Source: Leifsonia aquatica H1aii
GTDB lineage: Bacteria; Actinomycetota; Actinomycetes; Actinomycetales; Microbacteriaceae
DNA: 64,000 nucleotides
Assembly (NCBI RefSeq): GCF_000633535.1
Contig: NZ_AYMR01000011.1
Location: forward strand, 186,001 to 250,000
Direction: 5' to 3'
Within the stretch, counting starts at the first letter, position 1, and each line of letters starts with the position of its first letter. The notes beneath the pieces are model-generated. The model searched no databases. It saw only the letters and a list, made by a program, of their open reading frames with translations, and was not told the DNA's origin. Shown one piece after another: positions 43,141 to 51,387 of this stretch. The position numbers were made by a program, and so were the translations under genes.

Positions 43141-43912
43141 CGACGGTGGAGCCGCGTTCGTCGTCCTGCTCGATCGTGACGGCGAACCCGGTCGCGGCGA
43201 ACAGCGCGGCGCTCACCGGGGCCTGCCCGTCGCTGGCCTCGATGAGGAGCACGCCTCCAGGGGCGAGCCAGGCGCCGGCCTCGGCGGCGATCCGCCGGTG
43301 CACGTCGAGTCCGTCGCCGCCGCCGTCCAGGGCGACCGCGGGCTCGTGGTCGCGCGCCTCGGGCGGCAGGTGCGCGATCTCGCTCGTCGGAACATAGGGG
43401 GCGTTGACCGCGATCACGTCGAACCGGCGCCGCAACGCCCGCGGCAGCGGGGAGAAGAGGTCCCCCTCGACGACGTGTCCGGCCGGCTCCAGGTTCGCGC
43501 GAGCGCAGCGTACCGCCGCCGGCTCCACGTCCGCGGCGAACAGCCGGACGTCGGGCACGCGGCGCAGCACCACGGCTCCGATCGCCCCGACGCCGCAGCA
43601 GAGGTCGAGCACGGTCGCGCCCGGCCGCGCCGCCGCCTCCTGCGCCGCCCGCTCGGCCAGGAGCTCGGTGCGGTGCCGCGGGACGAACACCCCGGGCGCG
43701 ACGTGCAGCCGCAGCCCGGCGAACTCCACCCAGCCGAGCAGCGGCTCCAGCGGAGCACCGGCGACGCGCAGGGCCACCAGCCGCTCGAGCTCCGCGGCGT
43801 CGCCGGCGGCCGCCGCGCGCAGCAGCAGCGCCTCGTCCTCCGCGAAGACGCACCCGGCCGCACGCAGGCGCGTGACCAGCTCGGGGTCGGGCGGGGAGAC
43901 GGGATCGATCAC
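43112..43912 (-). CDS. PrmC/HemK-like N5-glutamine methyltransferase, NAPY variant
   Basis: 266 residues with an N-terminal helical domain and a SAM-binding fold: motif I VLDLCCGVGAIGAVVL at about 101-116 and FAADVEPAAV. The catalytic NPPY of PrmC reads NAPY (170-173). PrmC-type enzymes methylate the release-factor GGQ glutamine. The changed motif and the cysteine pair suggest a paralogue with another target. GTG start 6 nt after TAGCAT (leaderless). Confidence 0.8.
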   Translation of the reverse strand: MIDPVSPPDPELVTRLRAAGCVFAEDEALLLRAAAAGDAAELERLVALRVAGAPLEPLLGWVEFAGLRLHVAPGVFVPRHRTELLAERAAQEAAARPGATVLDLCCGVGAIGAVVLRRVPDVRLFAADVEPAAVRCARANLEPAGHVVEGDLFSPLPRALRRRFDVIAVNAPYVPTSEIAHLPPEARDHEPAVALDGGGDGLDVHRRIAAEAGAWLAPGGVLLIEASDGQAPVSAALFAATGFAVTIEQDDERGSTVVIVRAAASS

Positions 43913-43986
43913 CCGGTCATGCTAGTCGCCGCGCCGCGGGCCCAGCCGACCGGCCGACCCGCCGACCCGCCGTCCGACCTCCGGGC

Positions 43987-44598
43987 TCAGTACGGCGTCG
44001 CCGCCAGCAGGCGAGCGAGGTGTGCGGCGTTCTTGGCCGCGACCGCGTTCGTTCCGGCGGTCGCCTCAGGGGTCTCCTCGAGGTCCTTGTAGTCGACGGT
44101 CTGCATCGCCTCGCCGTTCCAGTAGGTCGCGCCCTGCGAGGGGATGCTGAAGCCGACGTCGTTGAGCCCCTGGAAGAGGTCCGCGATGATGGCGTGCGCG
44201 CCGTCCTCGTTGCCCACCACGCCGGCGATCGCGACCTTGCCCTCCACGAGCGGCCGGCCGTCGGCATCCGTCTGCGACAGCTCCGCATCGAGCCGTTCGA
44301 GCACGCGCTGGGCGATCGACGAGAGATGCCCCATCCAGGTCGGCGTCACCAGCACGAGGATGTCGGAGGCGATCACCTGCTCGCGGATCTGCGGCCACTG
44401 GTCCCCGTCGCCCTCGTCGAGTCCGACGCCGGGACGGATGTCGTAGTCCGCCAACCGCACGGCCGTCCCGGTCACCTGGTGGGTGGCGAGCTCGTCGAGC
44501 AGTTGGGTGGCCAGGAGCTGGCTGCTGGATTCGCCGGGCGACGGCGTCAGGGTGCAGACGAGGGCCAGAGCGGAGAGCGGGCGGGTGCGATCGGTCAT
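43987..44598 (-). CDS. NAD(P)H-dependent flavin reductase-like (flavodoxin fold) protein
   Basis: 203 residues with the flavodoxin-like pattern: LALVCTLTPSPGESSSQLLATQLLDEL at the start binds the FMN phosphate, ASDILVLVTPTWMGHLSS is the central loop, and KVAIAGVVGNEDGAH the next strand. The ATG giving MTDRTRPLSALAL is preceded by GGGAGTTTCC. Probable quinone or azo-type reductase; substrate unknown. Confidence 0.8.
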   Translation of the reverse strand: MTDRTRPLSALALVCTLTPSPGESSSQLLATQLLDELATHQVTGTAVRLADYDIRPGVGLDEGDGDQWPQIREQVIASDILVLVTPTWMGHLSSIAQRVLERLDAELSQTDADGRPLVEGKVAIAGVVGNEDGAHAIIADLFQGLNDVGFSIPSQGATYWNGEAMQTVDYKDLEETPEATAGTNAVAAKNAAHLARLLAATPY

Positions 44599-44755
44599 GT
44601 CGAGCAGGAAACTCCCGCCGTCTCGTGGACGCAACCGGTTGACAGTGGTGGTTCACTGGACGAAAGGCGCGGATCCCGAACCGCACTGGTGAAACATCCA
44701 TCCCCGCGTACTATCGGGCGGGACAGTGAGGAACGGACAGCGAGCGGGAGAGGGC

Positions 44756-45034
44756 ATGCAGGTGTTCCACGTCTACATCGACGATCTCCGCTTCACCTTC
44801 GTCGACCGTGCGCCGGTCGACGAGCTCAAGGAGCGGGTCGTCCAGGCGAGCAGAAGCGACGGCGATTTCGTCGCCATCACCCAGTCGAGCCGCCCGCCGA
44901 GCGAGGTGTTCGTCACCTGTCAGACGCGGGTCAGGATCGAGACCGCGACCATCCCGCGCGAGTCCGCCCCCGATCACGCGAGCGGCGACGACGAGGACGA
45001 CGCCTTCTGGTTCGACTTCGACTCGCTCTCCTGA
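44756..45034 (+). CDS. Small acidic hypothetical protein
   Basis: 92 residues starting MQVFHVYIDDLRFTFVDRAPVDELKERVVQASRSDGDFVAI, with GGGAGAGGG before the ATG. The pattern suggests two strands and a helix. The C-terminus is very acidic (SGDDEDDAFWFDFDSLS). A TACTAT hexamer at 44709-44714 is a candidate -10, so this gene has a leader. Family not recognised. Confidence 0.65.
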   Translation: MQVFHVYIDDLRFTFVDRAPVDELKERVVQASRSDGDFVAITQSSRPPSEVFVTCQTRVRIETATIPRESAPDHASGDDEDDAFWFDFDSLS

Positions 45035-45079
45035 TGTCGATCGTCAGCTGAGCGGCGAGCGACGGAGGATGCTGCCGGC

Positions 45080-46651
45080 ATGACGACGTCGCTCTGGCAC
45101 GAGACCTCCCCGCCGATCCCGACGGATCCGTTCGAGGGGGACGGCCGCTTTGACACGATCGTGGTGGGCGCCGGATTGACCGGGCTGGCGACGGCACTGA
45201 TGCTGGCTCGTGCGGGAGGCCACGTCGCCGTGCTCGAGGCACGTACGGTCGGCGCGGTCACGACGGGAGCCGCCCTCGGCACGGTGAGCCTGCTGCAGGG
45301 GACGACCCTCGCGGGCATCCGACGGCGGACCTCCGACCGGGTGCTCTGCGCCTACGTCGACGGCAACGCGGCCGGCCAGGGGTGGCTTCTCGACACTCTG
45401 GAGGCGCAGGGCGTGCCCTATCAATTGCGCGACGCCGTCAGCTACGCCACGACGCCCGGCGGACGCGAGCGGCTCGACGCCGAGCTCGCCGCATCGCGTG
45501 TCGCCGGGCTCGACGCCACGCGGCAGGACCGCAACGACGAGCTGCCCTTCGCGGTCGAGGGTGCGCTGAGCCTGGCCGCGCAGGCCCAGGTGCACCCGCT
45601 GCGGGTGCTCGCGGCCCTCGCCGCGGAGCTCCGGCGGCTCGGCGGACGGGTGTTCGAGGGCGAGCGGGTGACCCGGGTGTCCGCCTCCACGCCCGCCGTC
45701 GTCACGAGCACCTCGGGTCGCACACAGGCCGATCAGATCGTGATCGCGACCGGCACGCCCGTGCTCGATCGCGGACTCTACTTCGCCAAGACCGCCGCCG
45801 AACGCTCCTACGTCGCCGCGTTCCGGGTGCCGGGCGCGATCCCGCGCAGCATGCACCTCTCTGCGGAGTCGCCGGCGCGGTCGTTGCGCCAGGCCGAGGA
45901 CGCGGGCGGCGAGCTGCTGCTCGTGGGCGGCGACGGACACCCGGCCGGCCGCTTCGACTCCCCCGCGGGGCACCTCGCCGCACTCACCGCTTGGACCGAG
46001 GAACGCTTCCCCGGTGCCGAGCGCACACGCTGGTGGTCGGCTCAGGACTACCGCTCGGCCAACCACGTGCCCTTCGTCGGCTGGCTCCCCCGCGGTCGCG
46101 GCCGGCTCTTCCTCGCGACCGGATACGCGGGATGGGGGATGACGAACGCGGTGGCCGCGGCGCTGAGCCTCACCGCCGACCTGACCGGGGAGCCGCTGGA
46201 GTGGGCCCGCGTGCTCCATCACCGGGTCACCCGGCCGGGCGACCTTGCCGAGGGCGCGACATTCACGGCGGCCGTCGGAGTCTCCGCGGCGACCGGCTGG
46301 ATGGCCGCGGAGGCGGCCCCCGAGGTCGGGGGTGCCGCCGTCCCCGCCGAGGGAGCCGGCACGGTCCTGCGGCGAGGGACGACGCCCGTCGCCGTCTCGA
46401 CCGTGGACGGGGTCACCTGCGCCGTCGGAGCGGTCTGCCCCCACCTCGGCGGTGTGGTGCGCTGGAACGACGCCGAGCTCTCCTGGGACTGCCCGTTGCA
46501 CGGGTCGCGCTTCGCTCCGGACGGCGCCGTGCTCGAAGGGCCGGCCGTCCATCCACTCCCGCCCGGCCCGTCCCCGCTGGGCCGCGCCGACGGTCCCCCG
46601 GACGCGGAGTCCCCCGCCGAGGGCTATTCAGATCGGTCCGTCCCGCAGTAG
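45080..46651 (+). CDS. FAD-dependent oxidoreductase fused to a Rieske [2Fe-2S] domain
   Basis: 523 residues. Residues 24-400 are a DAO-type flavoprotein (FDTIVVGAGLTGLATALMLARAG; late ATGYAGWGMTNAVAA). After a linker the C-terminal 95 residues form a Rieske domain with CPHLGG (Cys453, His455) and CPLHGS (Cys471, His474). All four cluster ligands are present. This architecture is known in actinobacteria but its substrates are poorly defined. The start ATG has GGAGG 10 nt upstream. Confidence 0.9.
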   Translation: MTTSLWHETSPPIPTDPFEGDGRFDTIVVGAGLTGLATALMLARAGGHVAVLEARTVGAVTTGAALGTVSLLQGTTLAGIRRRTSDRVLCAYVDGNAAGQGWLLDTLEAQGVPYQLRDAVSYATTPGGRERLDAELAASRVAGLDATRQDRNDELPFAVEGALSLAAQAQVHPLRVLAALAAELRRLGGRVFEGERVTRVSASTPAVVTSTSGRTQADQIVIATGTPVLDRGLYFAKTAAERSYVAAFRVPGAIPRSMHLSAESPARSLRQAEDAGGELLLVGGDGHPAGRFDSPAGHLAALTAWTEERFPGAERTRWWSAQDYRSANHVPFVGWLPRGRGRLFLATGYAGWGMTNAVAAALSLTADLTGEPLEWARVLHHRVTRPGDLAEGATFTAAVGVSAATGWMAAEAAPEVGGAAVPAEGAGTVLRRGTTPVAVSTVDGVTCAVGAVCPHLGGVVRWNDAELSWDCPLHGSRFAPDGAVLEGPAVHPLPPGPSPLGRADGPPDAESPAEGYSDRSVPQ

Positions 46652-46660
46652 GGTCACGGC

Positions 46661-47380
46661 ATGACGAATCCGAACGACGAGAACACACCGCAGGGGCCCG
46701 GCGGTGGCCCCGCCGGGTCGGACGCCGTGCCGCTGGTCCCGCCCGTCCCACCGACTCCGGCGGGAACCGATGTCCCCGCCGCTGCGCCACTGCCTCCGAC
46801 CGCTCCCCCGGTGCCGCCGACGGTCGCACCGCCTGCGCCCGCCGCGATGGGCGGCGATCTGCCACCGGCACCGCCCGCCTTCCCGGCCTACGCCTCGACT
46901 CCGACAGCGCCGGTCGCCGCCCCGAGCGCCCCTCCGAGTACGGTCAACACGGCGTTCTGGCTGTTCCTGGCCTCGGCGCTCGTGAGCGTGATCAGCGGGA
47001 TCGTCACGATCGTCGCGATCGGGAGCACACGCCAGCAGGTCATCGACCAGTTGAAGAGCGCCAACGCCGACCTCCGCGGCCTCAGCGTGGACCAGGTCGC
47101 CGACGCGACCGTGGCCGCCGTCGTCACCGTCTCGATCATCACCCTGATCTTCTGGGCGATCACGTTCGTGCTCTTCGCGTTCTTCGCGCGTCGCGGCGCG
47201 AACTGGGCGCGGATCGTCCTCACCGTCCTCACCGTCCTCTCGCTGATCAACGTGCTGTCGAGCTTCGGTGTCGGAGCGGTCCAGGTCGTCCTGTCGGTCA
47301 TCGCGGTGGTGCTGCTCTGGCTCCGCCCGTCCTCGGACTACTTCGCCGCCGTCAAGGCAGCCAAGGCACCGCGGGCCTGA
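46661..47380 (+). CDS. Membrane protein with a proline-rich cytoplasmic head
   Basis: 239 residues. The first 93 are Pro/Ala-rich and disordered. Four hydrophobic segments follow (FWLFLASALVSVISGIVTIVAIG, AVVTVSIITLIFWAITFVLFAFF, WARIVLTVLTVLSLINVLSSF, VVLSVIAVVLLWLRP). Proteins of this layout are common in actinobacteria; function unknown. The ATG lies exactly 6 nt after TAGGGT, indicating a leaderless transcript. Confidence 0.75.
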   Translation: MTNPNDENTPQGPGGGPAGSDAVPLVPPVPPTPAGTDVPAAAPLPPTAPPVPPTVAPPAPAAMGGDLPPAPPAFPAYASTPTAPVAAPSAPPSTVNTAFWLFLASALVSVISGIVTIVAIGSTRQQVIDQLKSANADLRGLSVDQVADATVAAVVTVSIITLIFWAITFVLFAFFARRGANWARIVLTVLTVLSLINVLSSFGVGAVQVVLSVIAVVLLWLRPSSDYFAAVKAAKAPRA

Positions 47381-47391
47381 CCCGCGACGCT

Positions 47392-47423
47392 CGAAGGGCC
47401 GCGGCCTCCGCCGCGGCCCTTCG
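47392..47423. terminator. Bidirectional terminator hairpin
   Basis: Perfect 13-bp stem CGAAGGGCCGCGG / CCGCGGCCCTTCG with a 6-nt loop, between two convergent genes. Confidence 0.8.
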
Positions 47424-47443
47424 CCGTTCCGTGGGACGGGTCG

Positions 47444-48322
47444 TCACGCGTCCCGCGCGTCGCGCAGGTCCCGCTCCGCCGCGCGCAGTGCCCGGCCGGC
47501 TTCCGTGATCCGCGACCGCAGGTCGCGCTCGGCGGCCCGGGACTCGGCGAGCTCCTCCGTCGTGCGCTCCAGCCGACGGTGCAGAGTGTCGCGCTCCGCT
47601 TCGAGGTCGGCGCGCCGGTCGACCTCGGTGTCCAGTTCGTCATCGAGCGTCTCCGTCGCCGCACGCGCCCGCTCGACGGCCTTCTCGGCCGTGCGGATGC
47701 GGCGCTGACGCTCGCGCCGGTCGGCGGCGCTCTCCCGTTCCGGGGAGTCCGCTCGACCTCCCTCGGCACCGTCGGCGTGCACGGCGCGCCCGCCCGTGGA
47801 GTCCGCCCCTTCCGATCGGCGCGGCCGTGCGGTCACCGGGGCGGCCGGGTCGACGGGCAGGGCGACCACCTCGCTGACGTCCACCTCGTCGACACCGGTG
47901 GACTCGAGCGCCCGCAACAGCATCCCGCTACGCACTGCGGAAGCTGCCGACGGGTCGACCACCGCGGCCTGCAGCGTCTCCTCCACCTCGCGTCCGATCG
48001 CGGCGCTCACCCCGAGTCCGCTGGTCGCCTCCTGGAGCAGGCGCTGCCGGTCGCGGGTCAGCTCGCGGATCGTCGCCCGATCGCGCTCGGCGAAGGCCGC
48101 GCGCATCCGGTCACCGATCTCGAGGATCGCCTCGACCGCGCCGGGGTCCTCGCGCACCAGCGCGTTGACCACGGCCGCCGACGCCGTCGGCTTGCGCAGC
48201 CCGCGGATCCCCTTCGCAAGGTCACGGTCCGCGCCCGCTGCCGCGGCAGCTGCCGCCCGGCGCTCCACGAACTCGGCGGGCGCGACGCCGTAGAGCTCGT
48301 CGGCGACCTCCCGCAGATCCAT
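47444..48322 (-). CDS. Conserved actinobacterial coiled-coil protein
   Basis: 292 residues. The N-terminus MDLREVADELYGVAPAEFVERR and KGIRGLRKPTASAAVVNALVRE is a pattern I know from uncharacterised actinobacterial proteins. A disordered middle is followed by a long C-terminal coiled coil (about 205-292, heptads rich in Arg, Glu and Ala). No membrane segment. ATG 6 nt after TATGCT on the minus strand (leaderless). Function unknown. Confidence 0.7.
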   Translation of the reverse strand: MDLREVADELYGVAPAEFVERRAAAAAAAGADRDLAKGIRGLRKPTASAAVVNALVREDPGAVEAILEIGDRMRAAFAERDRATIRELTRDRQRLLQEATSGLGVSAAIGREVEETLQAAVVDPSAASAVRSGMLLRALESTGVDEVDVSEVVALPVDPAAPVTARPRRSEGADSTGGRAVHADGAEGGRADSPERESAADRRERQRRIRTAEKAVERARAATETLDDELDTEVDRRADLEAERDTLHRRLERTTEELAESRAAERDLRSRITEAGRALRAAERDLRDARDA

Positions 48323-48344
48323 GTCGCGAGCATACGCGCGCCGG

Positions 48345-48608
48345 TCAGTGGTCGCGCAGCTCCCGGATCAGCGCTGCCTTGTTCTTCTTCGAGTACCCGG
48401 TGAGGCCCAGCTCCTTCGCGCGCTTCCTCAACTCGGGCACCGTCCAGTCGTCGTAGGAGCCGGCCTCGCCTCCGGCACGGCCGACCGCCGAGCGCCCCCG
48501 TGCGGCCGCGGCGTTGGAGATCCGCGCCGCCTTCTCCTTCGAGTCGCCCTCGTCACGGAGCTTCTCGTACAGCTCCTCGTCCTTCAGCTGGGGCTGACGT
48601 CCCGGCAT
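48345..48608 (-). CDS. Small Rho-N/SAP-like nucleic-acid-binding protein
   Basis: 87 residues. The C-terminal segment WTVPELRKRAKELGLTGYSKKNKAALIRELRDH is a Rho-termination-factor N-terminal (SAP-like) motif that binds nucleic acid. The N-terminal part (EELYEKLRDEGDSKEKAARISNAAAARG) is typical of the small proteins that carry this motif in actinobacteria. Strong GGAGGAGG before the ATG. Likely a chromatin- or RNA-binding accessory protein. Confidence 0.8.
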   Translation of the reverse strand: MPGRQPQLKDEELYEKLRDEGDSKEKAARISNAAAARGRSAVGRAGGEAGSYDDWTVPELRKRAKELGLTGYSKKNKAALIRELRDH

Positions 48609-48678
48609 GGTGCCCTCCTCCCGTGCAGGCATCCCTCGACGGATGCGTCGTGCACGGTACTCCTGCGACGGACCGTCG

Positions 48679-49248
48679 TCAGGGTGCGGGGTGCACCGCG
48701 GCCCGCACCTGCTGCAGCAGCGCGGCGGCGACCGTGTCGAAGGGCTCCAGCCGCTGGGTCGCCCGGCTGAGGATCACGCCGCCTTCGGCCGCGGCCAGCA
48801 GCAGCGTCGCGGTGCGGTCCGCGTCCTCCGCCCCGAGGCCGCCGCGGGAGAGGAGCCCGGCCAGATGCCCCCGCCAGAGCGTGAACGCGGCGGCGGCGCG
48901 CTCACGCAGGGCGGCGGTGTCGGCGTCCACGGTCACCGCGACGAGGGCGCAGCCGGCCTCGAAGCCGGAGCGGGTCAGGAGCAGCCGCCAGGTGTCGAGG
49001 AAGAGCTCGGCGACACGATCGGCGGGTTCGCCGGCGCGCTGGTCGAGCAGGGTCACGGCGTTCTCCGCCGACCGGTCGACCGCCGCCGCGATGAGTTCGT
49101 CCTTGCCGCCGGGGAAGTGGTGATAGATCGATCCCCGCGGGGCGCCGGTCACCTCCAGCACCTCGGAGAAGGAGGTGCCGGCGAGCCCGCGGGTCGCGAG
49201 CAGCCGGATGGCGCCGTCGACCATCCGCGAGCGGACGTCTGCGGTCAT
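48679..49248 (-). CDS. TetR-family regulator
   Basis: 189 residues. Helix-turn-helix SFSEVLEVTGAPRGSIYHHFPGGKDELIAAAV at about 26-57; the C-terminal half is the ligand domain. The SIYHHFPGGKDEL form resembles the LmrA/YxaF group. It diverges from the tautomerase gene, and the palindromes between them are its likely operators. Confidence 0.88.
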   Translation of the reverse strand: MTADVRSRMVDGAIRLLATRGLAGTSFSEVLEVTGAPRGSIYHHFPGGKDELIAAAVDRSAENAVTLLDQRAGEPADRVAELFLDTWRLLLTRSGFEAGCALVAVTVDADTAALRERAAAAFTLWRGHLAGLLSRGGLGAEDADRTATLLLAAAEGGVILSRATQRLEPFDTVAAALLQQVRAAVHPAP

Positions 49249-49275
49249 GGGCGTGCTCCGATCCGACGGGAGGCC

Positions 49276-49305
49276 TTGACTATGACGCTCGTCATAATCT
49301 ACCGT
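49276..49305 (+). promoter_or_regulatory. Tautomerase promoter with TetR operator in the spacer
   Basis: TTGACT and TACCGT are 18 nt apart. Between them lies the palindrome TATGACGCTCGTCATA (49281-49296). A second, looser inverted repeat, CTATG...CATAG, follows at about 49306-49323. The layout fits repression by the divergent TetR protein. Confidence 0.65.
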
Positions 49306-49342
49306 CTATGCAGACCATCATAGTTTCGAAGGAGCGGCTCCC

Positions 49343-49768
49343 ATGCCCATGATCGACGTCTACGCCCCCACCACCCTCTTCCCGGCCGACGCCGACGAAC
49401 GACTCGTCGACGAGCTCACCCATGCCGTCCTCCGGGCGGAGGGTGTCGCCCAGCCCGGCGCCTTCCACCTCGACAACACGGCGGCCTTCATCCACCGCCT
49501 CCCGACGACCGCGCTGGGCACGGCCGCGACGCCGTCAGCGCCGATCGTCCGTGTGCAGATCGTGACGCCTCCCGGATCCCTCGACCGCGAGGGCCAGCGC
49601 ACCATCACGCGGGAGGCGACCGACATCGTCCGCGCCGCCGCCGGCTCCGACGTGCGCACCTGGGTCATCCTCACCGAGGCCGCCGAGGGCGGCTGGGGCA
49701 TCCAGGGCACCGCCTTCGGCGTCGAGGAGTTCACCGCCCTCGCTCGCGCCGCGGCCACGGCCGGCTGA
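49343..49768 (+). CDS. Tautomerase-superfamily protein
   Basis: 141 residues. The start MPMIDVYAP would leave an N-terminal proline after Met removal, the catalytic base of 4-oxalocrotonate-tautomerase relatives. Further family traits are LVDELTHAVLRAEG and the C-terminal half (GQRTITREATDIVRAAAG, TWVILTEAAEGGWGI), so it looks like a two-repeat tautomerase. AAGGAG lies 11 nt upstream. Probably induced when the TetR protein binds its ligand. Confidence 0.8.
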   Translation: MPMIDVYAPTTLFPADADERLVDELTHAVLRAEGVAQPGAFHLDNTAAFIHRLPTTALGTAATPSAPIVRVQIVTPPGSLDREGQRTITREATDIVRAAAGSDVRTWVILTEAAEGGWGIQGTAFGVEEFTALARAAATAG

Positions 49769-49820
49769 CCCCCTGATGCGGCTCTTGTCGGCCGGGCCCC
49801 CGCTCCGGGAGCCTGGTCGC

Positions 49821-50909
49821 ATGAGCGCCCACGACATCCCCGACACCGCCGAGATCCGCGAGAAGATGGCGGCAAGCCAGCAGAGTGCGATGACCGCACT
49901 CGGCCTCACCCCCGAGGTCCAGCCGTGGGAGGACGGCTATCGCGCCGCCGCCGATCCGGCCCACACGTTCGAGTGGTGGTACTTCGACTGCCAGTTCGAC
50001 GACGGATCGACGCTCGTCGTGACGTTCGCGAACAAGCCGCACACCGATCCATCGGGCCCGCTCGCACCGAGCGTGCTCATCATCCGACAGCTCGCCGACG
50101 GCACCCGCCTGCACCTCGAGCCGCAGTACGAGGCGACCGACTTCAGTGCATCGACCGAGGGGTGCGACGTGCGCATCGGTCCGAACACGGTCACCGGCGA
50201 CCTGGACCACTACGACATCCACATCGAGGCCGAGGGCATCACTGCCGACGTGACCATCGACCGCGCGGCGCCCTCCTGGCGCCCCGGCGCCGGGGTGAAC
50301 TACTTCGACTCGGCGCGCACCCACTTCCTCGCCTGGGTCGTGCCGGTGCCCTACGGGACGGTCTCGGCGACGATCGTGCAGGACGGCGCCACCACCTCCC
50401 TCACCGGCAGCGCGTACCACGACCACAACTGGGGCAACCACCTGATGGGGTCGTTCCTCGACCACTGGTACTGGGGCCGTGCTCACGTCGGCGACTACAC
50501 CGTCGTCTACGTGCGCATGACCACCAAGGGCCTCTTCGGGCTCGGCGAGATCAACCTCCCCACGTTCTACCTCGCCACCGCCGATCGGGTCGTCACCGAC
50601 GACATGCTGCCGTTGCGGCTCACCACCAGCGGCGACGTGGACGGCCCGGGCCACCAGACGTACCCGACGCGGATGGAGTGGTCGTGGGCTTCCGAGCGCG
50701 GCACGATCACCCTGACGGCCACGAATCCGGCGCTCATCGAGTCGCTCGACATGCGCACCCCGCGCCACGGCCTCGCCGCGGTGCTGCACGCAGGCGAGCA
50801 CCCGATGTACTACGACTTCAACGCCGACCTGGAACTGGACATCGCGCTCGACGACCTCACCGACCACGTCACCGGGCGCACCCTCTACGAGAAGATGATG
50901 TTCCGCTGA
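49821..50909 (+). CDS. AttH/CrtC-like (lipocalin-type) protein
   Basis: 362 residues. FEWWYFDCQFDDGSTLVVTF near residue 50 and SAYHDHNWGNHLMGSFLDHWYWGRA near 200 are the two signature segments of the AttH/carotenoid 1,2-hydratase-like double lipocalin fold. Some relatives act on terpenes or carotenoids; the substrate here is unknown. I chose the ATG giving MSAHDIPDTAE; an earlier in-frame ATG has no support. It follows the tautomerase by 52 nt and could be in the same TetR-controlled unit. Confidence 0.8.
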   Translation: MSAHDIPDTAEIREKMAASQQSAMTALGLTPEVQPWEDGYRAAADPAHTFEWWYFDCQFDDGSTLVVTFANKPHTDPSGPLAPSVLIIRQLADGTRLHLEPQYEATDFSASTEGCDVRIGPNTVTGDLDHYDIHIEAEGITADVTIDRAAPSWRPGAGVNYFDSARTHFLAWVVPVPYGTVSATIVQDGATTSLTGSAYHDHNWGNHLMGSFLDHWYWGRAHVGDYTVVYVRMTTKGLFGLGEINLPTFYLATADRVVTDDMLPLRLTTSGDVDGPGHQTYPTRMEWSWASERGTITLTATNPALIESLDMRTPRHGLAAVLHAGEHPMYYDFNADLELDIALDDLTDHVTGRTLYEKMMFR

Positions 50910-50910
50910 G

Positions 50911-51237
50911 CTAGTCGGGCAGGTGCGCCTCGACCTGATCCTCGGCCATCACGACCATTCCGCCGGTGCGCTGCGAGGTGTGCATCAGCGCCTCCAGCCA
51001 CTGCGGATTGATCGCCGGCGGTCGGCTCCCGCTGAACTGGAACGCCAGCGGGACCTCGCGGCTGATCCAGAGCGAGATGCGGCCCGAACCCTGTTCGACC
51101 GGCACATCCCAGTTGAGCAGGAAGCTCTCGTGCCTGCGGAGCTTGGCGACGACCGCGAGCTTGACGTGACTCAGCACGCGATCGTCCAGGTCGTATTCCT
51201 GACCTGCACCGTAGACGAGTTTTCCCATGATCTTCAT
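50911..51237 (-). CDS. DUF7882-type small protein
   Basis: 108 residues from MKIMGKLVYGAGQEYDLDDRVL, or 105 from the internal MGKLVYG. The pattern KLRRHESFLLNWDVPVEQG ... SLWISREVPLAFQFSGSRPPAINPQWLEAL matches a family found again and again in Microbacteriaceae, sometimes annotated as ATP-dependent DNA ligase-like because of its genome context. Function unknown. Its 3' end abuts the AttH-like gene. Confidence 0.78.
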   Translation of the reverse strand: MKIMGKLVYGAGQEYDLDDRVLSHVKLAVVAKLRRHESFLLNWDVPVEQGSGRISLWISREVPLAFQFSGSRPPAINPQWLEALMHTSQRTGGMVVMAEDQVEAHLPD

Positions 51238-51387
51238 AGTGTGCACTACGCCGATCACGGCCAGGGTGCATTGTCAGGGGGATTGACGGATCCCGGAAGT
51301 CGTGGTTAAGGATGCGGCCCGAGCCGCTCCCCCGGAACCACGTCGGTACGATGAGGGCGTCACCGCTCCTGACGGCTGGAGGAACGA

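Noticed and set aside
44639-44644. TTGACA as a -35 for the small acidic gene at 44756
   Set aside because: No -10 lies 16-19 nt downstream; the better hexamer TACTAT at 44709 is too far away to pair with it.
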